DNA from: Bradyrhizobium hereditatis
Lineage (GTDB): Bacteria; Pseudomonadota; Alphaproteobacteria; Rhizobiales; Xanthobacteraceae
Direction: 5' to 3'
NCBI RefSeq assembly: GCF_020329435.1
Contig: NZ_JAGKJK010000012.1
Coordinates: 176,779-240,778, forward strand
DNA: 64,000 bases
Shown piece by piece: positions 58,932 to 64,000 of the stretch. The stretch's first letter is position 1; the number at the start of each line of letters is the position of its first letter. A model generated the notes under the pieces. It saw nothing but the letters and a program-made list of their open reading frames with translations. It did not search any database and was not told the DNA's origin. Position numbers and translations under genes: made by a program.

Positions 58932-59828
58932 CTAGCGCGATGTCTGCGCCGCACCCACCGAGGGCAGCGCCTGCACGGTGACCCCGGGCGGCGGCGCGTC
59001 GTCGTCGGGCACGAAGAAGTCGGACATCAGCGGCACGGAAGGATCGACGCGATACTTCTCGAAATCCCTGACGCCTGACGCGTACAGCACCTTGTCGTCG
59101 ATGCAGAACTGCCCGGTGAACTCACGCGACGGCCGCGTCAGGATCGCGTGCGCCGCATCGCCCATGATCTCCGGCGTGCGGCTCGCGCGCATCATCGCCT
59201 CGCCGCCGAGCAGGTTGCCGACCGCAGCGGTCGCGATGGTGGTGCGAGGCCACAGTGCATTCACAGCGATGCCTGCTGATTTCAGTTCACCTGACAGGCC
59301 CAGCACGCACATGCTCATGCCGAACTTCGCCATGGTGTAGGCAGTGGAATGCTCGAACCATTTGACCTTCATGTCGAGCGGCGGCGACAGCATCAGGATG
59401 TGCGGGTTGGCAGCCTTCTTCAGATGCGGGATGCAATATTTCGACACCATGAAGGTGCCGCGGGTGTTGATGCCCATCATCAGGTCGAACCGCTTCATGT
59501 CGGTCCCTTGCGAATTGGTCAGGCTGATGGCGCTGGCATTGTTGACGCAGATGTCGATGCCACCGAACTCGGCAACCGTCTGCTCGATCGCCGCAATCAC
59601 CTGGGCCTCGTCGCGGATGTCGCACACGACGGGCAGCGCCTTGCCGCCGGCGGCGCGAATCTCTTCCGCCGCGGTGTAGATCGTGCCCTTGAGTCTCGGA
59701 TGCGGCTCTGCGGTCTTCGCCGCAATCGCAACATTGGCGCCGTCACGCGCAGCCCGCAGCGCAATCGCCAGCCCGATGCCACGGCTGGCGCCGGAGATGA
59801 ACAGCGTCTTGTCCTTGAGAGATGTCAT
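58932..59828 (-). CDS. Short-chain dehydrogenase/reductase, HSDL2-like
   Basis: The 298-residue protein has the NAD(P)-binding SGASRGIGLAIALRAARDG, NNASAISLTN, and the AYTMAKFGMSM region with catalytic Tyr and Lys. An extended C-terminus with PSREFTGQFCIDDKVL follows the HSDL2-like type of fatty-acid-associated SDRs. The substrate is unknown. Its start has GGAGAGCTTCG upstream. Convergent with the GST gene. Confidence 0.92.
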   Translation of the reverse strand: MTSLKDKTLFISGASRGIGLAIALRAARDGANVAIAAKTAEPHPRLKGTIYTAAEEIRAAGGKALPVVCDIRDEAQVIAAIEQTVAEFGGIDICVNNASAISLTNSQGTDMKRFDLMMGINTRGTFMVSKYCIPHLKKAANPHILMLSPPLDMKVKWFEHSTAYTMAKFGMSMCVLGLSGELKSAGIAVNALWPRTTIATAAVGNLLGGEAMMRASRTPEIMGDAAHAILTRPSREFTGQFCIDDKVLYASGVRDFEKYRVDPSVPLMSDFFVPDDDAPPPGVTVQALPSVGAAQTSR

Positions 59829-59854
59829 CGAAGCTCTCCTGTATGCCAGGTTAT

Positions 59855-60070
59855 GGACGCACACAGGTCAGGCTCCCTCCCCCCTTGCGGGGGAGGGCTG
59901 GGGAGAGGGGTAAGCCCCGGGCGCTGACCTCAGTCATGACGTGATCCTGCATCGACGGTGCTCGGAATGCGAGGAGTTGTCCATGATGCGTCAAGCAGTC
60001 GAGCAATTGGCTACCCCTCTCCCTAACCCTCCCCCGCTAGGGGGGAGGGAACCCGTCCGCCTGTGCGTCC
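59855..60070. repeat. Large inverted repeat between ggt and the SDR gene
   Basis: Two arms of about 60 bases face each other: 59855-59913 (with GGACGCACACAGG, CTCCCTCCCCCC, GGGGGAGGGC, GGGGAGAGGGG) and 60011-60070 (with CCCCTCTCCC, CCCTCCCCCGC, GGGGGGAGGGA, CCTGTGCGTCC). About 97 bases separate them. Each arm is itself a hairpin-forming dispersed repeat of a Bradyrhizobium type. Confidence 0.75.
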
Positions 60071-60103
60071 CTCACGAATACATCCCTCACATTGTGATCG
60101 CTT

Positions 60104-61846
60104 CTAATGCCCCACCGCCGCCGCTCCCCTCGTCCGCGGATCGGGCGCGCCGAGCAGGCCGTTCGGCGTGACGGCGATCGAATTGGCTGAAGTCTGGCCG
60201 AGCGGTTCGATCACCTTGTGGCCCTTCGCTCTCAGCTCAGCCAGCACCTCCTCTGGAAAGCCGCGCTCCACACGCACTTCGTCGGGCAGCCATTGATGGT
60301 GGACCCGCGGCGCTGCCACCGCGGCCGCGACATCCATCTTGTAGTCGATTACGTCGACCACGATCTGCAGCACCGCCGAGATGATGCGGCTGCCGCCTGG
60401 CGAGCCCGTGACCAGCACCGGCTTGCCGTCCTTCAGCACGATGGTCGGCGACATCGATGACAGCGGCCGCTTGCCGGGGCCGGGCAGGTTGGCTTCGAAG
60501 CCGACAAGGCCGAACGCGTTCGAAGCGCCGGGCGCGGCGGTGAAGTCGTCGAGCTCGTTGTTGAGCAACACGCCGGTCCCCGCCGCGACCAGGCCGACAC
60601 CATAGGGAAAGTTCAGCGTGTAGGTATTGCTAACCGCGTTGCCGCTGGCATCGACGACCGAATAATGCGTGGTGTTGCTGCCCTCGCGCGGGCTCACCGC
60701 GAGCACATCGCCCGCCGGCGTTGCGCGCGCAAGGTCGATGCCGGCGCGCTGCTTGGCGGCATATTCCTTGGTGGTCAGCACATTGACCGGCGCATTGACG
60801 AAGGCGGGATCGCCGAGATATCGCGCGCGGTCGGCATAGGCGCGCTTCATGGCCTCGATCATGACATGAAGCGACGGGGCGGAGCCCTGCTTCATGTCTG
60901 CCATCGCAAATCCCTCGAGAATGTTCAGCGATTGCAGCAACACCGTGCCGCCGGAGGAGGGCAGCGGCATCGAGACGATGTCGTAGCCACGATAGTTGCC
61001 GCGCACAGGGCTGCGGATCACTGCTTCATAGGATTTGAGATCGTCTACCGCCATGATGCCGCCGGCATCGCGGACGGCTTTTGCCAGCCGCTCCGCCACC
61101 GGCCCCTCGTAAAATCCGCGCGGTCCTTGTTCGGCGATCGCAGACAGCGTTGCGGCGAGATCCGTCTGGATCAATCGGTCGCCCTCCTGCAACGGCGCGC
61201 CGTCCAGACGGGAGAGCGCCCCGGCTGAGCTCGGCCAGCGCGCCATCCGCCGGTACATGTCCGAGAGCGTGTCGGCCATGTCGTCGGTGACCACAAAGCC
61301 GTCGCGAGCTAATTCGATGGCGGGTTTGAGGATTTGCGCCAGCGTGAAGCGCCCCGAACCGTATTTCTCCAGCGCCAGCGCCAAACCGGCCACGGTGCCG
61401 GGCACGCCGATGCCGAGCGCCGAATTGCGTGACTTGTCGGCATCGGGCTTGCCGTCCGGACCGAGAAAGATATCGCGCGTGGTCGCCGCCGGTGCGGTCT
61501 CGCGATAATCGATCGCGACGTCTTCGTTGCGGCTGGCCGAATGAATCACCATGAAGCCGCCGCCGCCGATGTTACCGGCGCGCGGATAGGTGACGGCAAG
61601 CGCAAAGCCGGTGGCGACCGCGGCATCGATCGCATTGCCACCCTGCCGCAGGATATCGGCGCCGACTTGCGCAGCGAGGCGCTCCTGCGCCACCACTATG
61701 CCATGCTCGGCCGCAACAGCGCGAATCGTTGCGAGGTTGGGGGGCGCGTAAGCGCGGCGCTCCTGGGCAAAGGCCGTCGCGCTCCAGACAAACGCAAGGA
61801 AGAATGTGGCAGCTACTCGGCGCCACCGGATTGCAAAGACCGTCAT
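60104..61846 (-). CDS. ggt: Gamma-glutamyltranspeptidase
   Basis: Ggt hydrolyses or transfers the gamma-glutamyl group of glutathione in the periplasm. The 580-residue proenzyme has a signal peptide (about 1-27), DYRETAP with the substrate-binding Arg, and the self-cleavage/catalytic site at Thr392 in SNTTHYSVVD. GSPGGSRI and PRVHHQW blocks lie in the small subunit. A full-length protein. Confidence 0.95.
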   Translation of the reverse strand: MTVFAIRWRRVAATFFLAFVWSATAFAQERRAYAPPNLATIRAVAAEHGIVVAQERLAAQVGADILRQGGNAIDAAVATGFALAVTYPRAGNIGGGGFMVIHSASRNEDVAIDYRETAPAATTRDIFLGPDGKPDADKSRNSALGIGVPGTVAGLALALEKYGSGRFTLAQILKPAIELARDGFVVTDDMADTLSDMYRRMARWPSSAGALSRLDGAPLQEGDRLIQTDLAATLSAIAEQGPRGFYEGPVAERLAKAVRDAGGIMAVDDLKSYEAVIRSPVRGNYRGYDIVSMPLPSSGGTVLLQSLNILEGFAMADMKQGSAPSLHVMIEAMKRAYADRARYLGDPAFVNAPVNVLTTKEYAAKQRAGIDLARATPAGDVLAVSPREGSNTTHYSVVDASGNAVSNTYTLNFPYGVGLVAAGTGVLLNNELDDFTAAPGASNAFGLVGFEANLPGPGKRPLSSMSPTIVLKDGKPVLVTGSPGGSRIISAVLQIVVDVIDYKMDVAAAVAAPRVHHQWLPDEVRVERGFPEEVLAELRAKGHKVIEPLGQTSANSIAVTPNGLLGAPDPRTRGAAAVGH

Positions 61847-61973
61847 CGAAAATCCGCCGCAGTTGAAAGCCTGTGTGACGCGCGGCAGCCGCCCCAGCGT
61901 CGATGATGCATGCTATATGGATTTGGTTGGACACGCAGAACGCTTCACGCGACTTTGAAGGGAAATATCCGGC
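61847..61973. promoter_or_regulatory. Divergent ggt/MFS promoter region
   Basis: 127 bases with no gene. It should contain both promoters. No specific motif could be fixed. Confidence 0.3.
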
Positions 61974-63359
61974 ATGGCGGTGATCGCTTCCGAGGTAGAA
62001 GACGCCAAAATTCCGCATGCATATCCCGGCCGAGCCGCGGTCGTTAGCTGGATCTTCTTCGATTGGGCGACGCAGCCCTATTTCACCCTCATCACCACCT
62101 TTGTGTTCGCGCCATATTTCGCGAACTTCGTCGCACCCGATCCGGCGAAAGGACAGGCATTGTGGGGTTTTGCGACGGCGGCCGCCGGCCTGATGATCGC
62201 GCTGATGTCGCCGGTGCTCGGAGCGATTGCCGATGCCAGCGGACGCCGCAAGCCATGGATCGCCGGCTTCGGCGCGCTGCTCGTGATCGGCGCCTGCCTG
62301 ATGTGGCTGGGAAAACCTGGTGACCCCGGCATCATCCCACCGCTGTTGCTGGCCTATTCGATCGCGAGCGTCGGTGTCGAGTTCGCGATCGTCTTCAACA
62401 ACGCGATGATGCCAACGCTGGTGCCGCCGGACAGAATGGGGCGATTGTCCGGCACCGGCTGGGCAACCGGCTACATCGGCGGCATCCTGAGCCTTATTTT
62501 GGTGCTCGGCTTTCTCGCCGCCAGCCCTGAAACCGGCCGTACCCTGTTCGGACTGGCGCCGCTGTTTGGCCTCGACCCGGTCAGCCATCAGGGTGACCGC
62601 ATCACCGGACCGCTGACCGCCATCTGGTTTATCATTTTCGTGACGCCGATGTTCCTGTTCACGCCGGATTATCCGGCAAGACGTCCGATCCGCGAGGCGC
62701 TCAGCGAAGGACTGAGCGGGATCAAGCGGACGCTTGGCGAACTGCCGAATCAGCGATCGATGGCGACATTCCTGATTGCCAACATGATCTATACCGACGG
62801 GCTGGTATCGCTGTTCGCCTTCGGCGGCATCTATGCCGCCGGCACCTTCGGCTGGCACACGATTCAGATCGGCACGTTCGGAATCCTGCTCGCCATCGCC
62901 GGCACCTTCGGCGCCTGGCTCGGCGGCAAGCTCGATGACATGCTGGGGCCGAAGCGCGTCATCGCCGGAAGTCTCTCGATCCTGCTGCTGGCGCTCGCGG
63001 CGATTCTTTTGGTCGATAGGGATTCGATTCTTTTCGTGCCGGTCGCGCCACCTGCACCCGGAGGCGCGCTGTTCTCCGGCGCGGCCGAGCGCGCCTATCT
63101 CGTGCTCGGCTGTCTGATCGGCGCGGCCGGCGGCCCGCTGCAGGCGGCCTCGCGCACGCTGCTGATCCGCCTCGCGCCGAAGGATCGCATCGCGCAGTAT
63201 TTTGGATTGTTCGCGCTGACGGGGAAGGTGACATCGTTCATCGGGCCGCTGCTGATTGGTGCGATCACCGCCGTGACTGCGAGTCAGAAGACCGGCATGG
63301 CAATGCTGGTGGTGTTCTTCGCCACAGGGCTGGCGCTGTTGACGCGCGTGCGGGAGTGA
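61974..63359 (+). CDS. MFS transporter, UMF1/Atg22-like
   Basis: The 461-residue protein has about 12 membrane segments. The N-terminal SWIFFDWATQPYFTLITTF and LGAIADASGRRKPWI, and the later FGAWLGGKLDDMLGPKRVI (the repeated MFS A-like loops), fit the UMF1 family, which includes yeast vacuolar Atg22. The substrate is unknown; amino-acid export is only suggested by Atg22. It is divergent from ggt. Confidence 0.88.
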   Translation: MAVIASEVEDAKIPHAYPGRAAVVSWIFFDWATQPYFTLITTFVFAPYFANFVAPDPAKGQALWGFATAAAGLMIALMSPVLGAIADASGRRKPWIAGFGALLVIGACLMWLGKPGDPGIIPPLLLAYSIASVGVEFAIVFNNAMMPTLVPPDRMGRLSGTGWATGYIGGILSLILVLGFLAASPETGRTLFGLAPLFGLDPVSHQGDRITGPLTAIWFIIFVTPMFLFTPDYPARRPIREALSEGLSGIKRTLGELPNQRSMATFLIANMIYTDGLVSLFAFGGIYAAGTFGWHTIQIGTFGILLAIAGTFGAWLGGKLDDMLGPKRVIAGSLSILLLALAAILLVDRDSILFVPVAPPAPGGALFSGAAERAYLVLGCLIGAAGGPLQAASRTLLIRLAPKDRIAQYFGLFALTGKVTSFIGPLLIGAITAVTASQKTGMAMLVVFFATGLALLTRVRE

Positions 63360-63414
63360 CATCAAACGATGGTGGCTACGCATGCGCGATGTCCGGTGCG
63401 CCGCGACCTATCCG

Positions 63415-63492
63415 CGTCATTGCGAGCGAAGCGAAGCAATCCATAGCGCCGCAAGTGGAGACGTGGATTGCTTCGCTGCGCTCGCAATGACG
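63415..63492. repeat. Dispersed palindromic repeat, family A, copy 5
   Basis: Ends CGTCATTGCGAGCGAAGCG and CGCTGCGCTCGCAATGACG, with inner GCAATCCA and TGGATTGC arms: the most symmetrical copy in the window. Confidence 0.85.
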
Positions 63493-63570
63493 GATGGATA
63501 TAGCTTCGCGATCTCGCGACATGTTTTGCCCGAGGTTTGCTTGATAACTTCCCGCCCGCTTATTCAGAGG

Positions 63571-63683
63571 GCGCAGGGAAGACCGGGTGCTGGCTGCACC
63601 CGCGGTCTCGTGTGCCGTTGCGCACAGAAAGAAATGCACACGAGCATACAGGTACAGCGGAAACACTCCGGTCTTCCCTGCGC
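63571..63683. repeat. Nested palindromic repeat upstream of the IS110 element
   Basis: Outer arms GCGCAGGGAAGACCGG (63571-63586) and CCGGTCTTCCCTGCGC (63668-63683) are a perfect 16-bp inverted pair. Inside are GGGTGC/GCACCC and CTCGTGTGC/GCACACGAG stems. This multi-hairpin element resembles a common Bradyrhizobium intergenic repeat; one copy is seen here. Confidence 0.8.
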
Positions 63684-63741
63684 AATGGCTTTACGGCTTA
63701 CTTCGTGCTCTTGTGTGAGCAAATTCTGCCAGAATGTGCGA

Positions 63742-63767
63742 ACGGGCGGTTCTGACCAACCGCCCGT
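63742..63767. repeat. Perfect hairpin at the IS110 left side
   Basis: ACGGGCGGTT and AACCGCCCGT form a perfect 10-bp stem with loop CTGACC. It lies 134 bases before the transposase start. It may be part of the chromosomal target or the first structure of the element. Confidence 0.65.
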
Positions 63768-63771
63768 CGCT

Positions 63772-63875
63772 GGATCTGATCCCGTTCGTGCTCAAAGGCC
63801 GTGAGAGCCTGTCGGGGAGCGAGGGACAGATCCGGTGTCTTCCTCAACCCGAACAGTTGCATGGGCTTCGAGCCC
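63772..63875 (+). ncRNA. Possible IS110 bridge RNA
   Basis: A long stem pairs GGATCTG-A-TCCC (63772-63783) with GGGACAGATCC (63823-63833): 11 bp with one bulged A. Inside it GCTC (63790-63793) pairs with GAGC (63817-63820), and AGGC (63796-63799) with GCCT (63807-63810). A second hairpin GGGCT-TCG-AGCCC is at 63863-63875. IS110-group elements encode a bridge RNA in the left non-coding end. The match to that type of RNA is inference from position and fold only. Confidence 0.35.
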
Positions 63876-63901
63876 GAACCGAGCAAGGAAGGGAGTGGAT
63901 G

Positions 63902-64000
63902 ATGGCACAAAACGAACGTGTTGTCGCCGGTATCGACGTGGCCAAGGATAAGGTGGATGTATGCATTCGCTCGTTGTCTCAACGGCAGACGTTCCCGAGT
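63902..64000 (+). CDS. IS110-family transposase (recombinase), N-terminal part
   Basis: The frame is open to the window end: 33 codons translate to MAQNERVVAGIDVAKDKVDV and onward. GIDVAKD is the first conserved block of the IS110 DEDD recombinase, with the first catalytic Asp in GID. An ATG three bases earlier is also possible; GGAAGGGAG precedes both. Completeness and the remaining catalytic residues lie outside the window. Confidence 0.9.
   Translation, partial: MAQNERVVAGIDVAKDKVDVCIRSLSQRQTFPS

Larger units (their letters stand above)
63360..63901. other. Intergenic region with repeats and IS left end
   Basis: No gene lies between the MFS gene and the transposase. The stretch holds a family A repeat, a second nested palindrome (63571-63683), a perfect hairpin (63742-63767) and a structured segment before the transposase start. 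Confidence 0.6.
63768..64000 (+). mobile_element. IS110-family insertion sequence, left end (partial)
   Basis: The transposase gene begins at 63902 and the element continues beyond the window. The left boundary is not known; 63768 is simply the base after the last chromosomal-looking hairpin. IS110 elements have no long inverted repeats, so the end cannot be read from one copy. Confidence 0.55.

Noticed and set aside
59855..60070. CRISPR-like array from the repeated C/T- and G/A-rich blocks
   Set aside because: Only two inverted copies are present, with no direct repeats, unique spacers or cas genes.
61572..63383. A 603-codon minus-strand frame opposite the MFS gene
   Set aside because: It runs antisense through the transporter and into ggt, with low-complexity Arg/Gln/His composition.

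Overview
The window is a chromosomal segment from an alphaproteobacterium, most likely Bradyrhizobium or a close relative in the Rhodopseudomonas group. This rests on high G+C content, the protein sequences, the gene order around the replication-origin region, and several dispersed palindromic repeat families of a kind I associate with Bradyrhizobium. No database search was possible, so products are assigned from motifs, family resemblance and context.

Layout. 1-4.6 kb: the 3' end of a ComM/YifB-like Mg-chelatase-fold gene, a possible small gene remnant, a membrane protein, an exported protein and a hybrid histidine kinase. 4.6-9.4 kb: a minus-strand unit hisB-DUF2628-hisH-hisA-hisF-hisE-coaA. 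9.6-12.6 kb: a plus-strand unit hslV-GNAT-DUF2585-hslU. 12.9-16.9 kb: a polytopic membrane protein, then a minus-strand timA-like/mltA/smr unit. 17.3-29.5 kb: the probable origin domain. It has secB, the minus-strand unit ppsR-maf-coaE-dnaQ, a 442-bp gap that is the best oriC candidate, then hemJ, rho, mnmE, mnmG, rsmG, parA and parB with four parS palindromes. 29.6-35.6 kb: holA, lptE, leuS and a diguanylate cyclase on the minus strand. 35.7-45.1 kb: a YggS-type PLP protein, a hydratase, an L,D-transpeptidase, a CenR-like response regulator, a cyclic-nucleotide-binding-fold protein, xthA, a LolA-type carrier, ftsK and an aminotransferase.

45.2-49.2 kb holds two tandem glnK-amtB ammonium modules, one with a candidate sigma-54 promoter. 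49.4-55.5 kb holds a GYF_2 membrane protein with three internal repeats, tesB, a UbiH-type monooxygenase, a Trm112-like protein, a truncated TetR remnant, a Lon N-domain protein, a thioredoxin-TPR protein and tRNA-Gly(GCC). 55.6-63.4 kb is metabolic and accessory: a ketopantoate reductase-like protein, a DsbA-fold isomerase, DUF2239, a glutathione transferase, an SDR, gamma-glutamyltranspeptidase and an MFS transporter. The window ends inside an IS110-family transposase gene, whose upstream non-coding stretch folds into strong stem-loops.

Most genes are housekeeping: histidine and coenzyme A synthesis, proteolysis, envelope assembly, chromosome segregation and nitrogen control. The less ordinary material is the origin candidate, the parS cluster, the repeat families (some placed between co-directional genes), a paired operator-like palindrome at 58.1 kb, and the IS110 left end with a possible bridge RNA.
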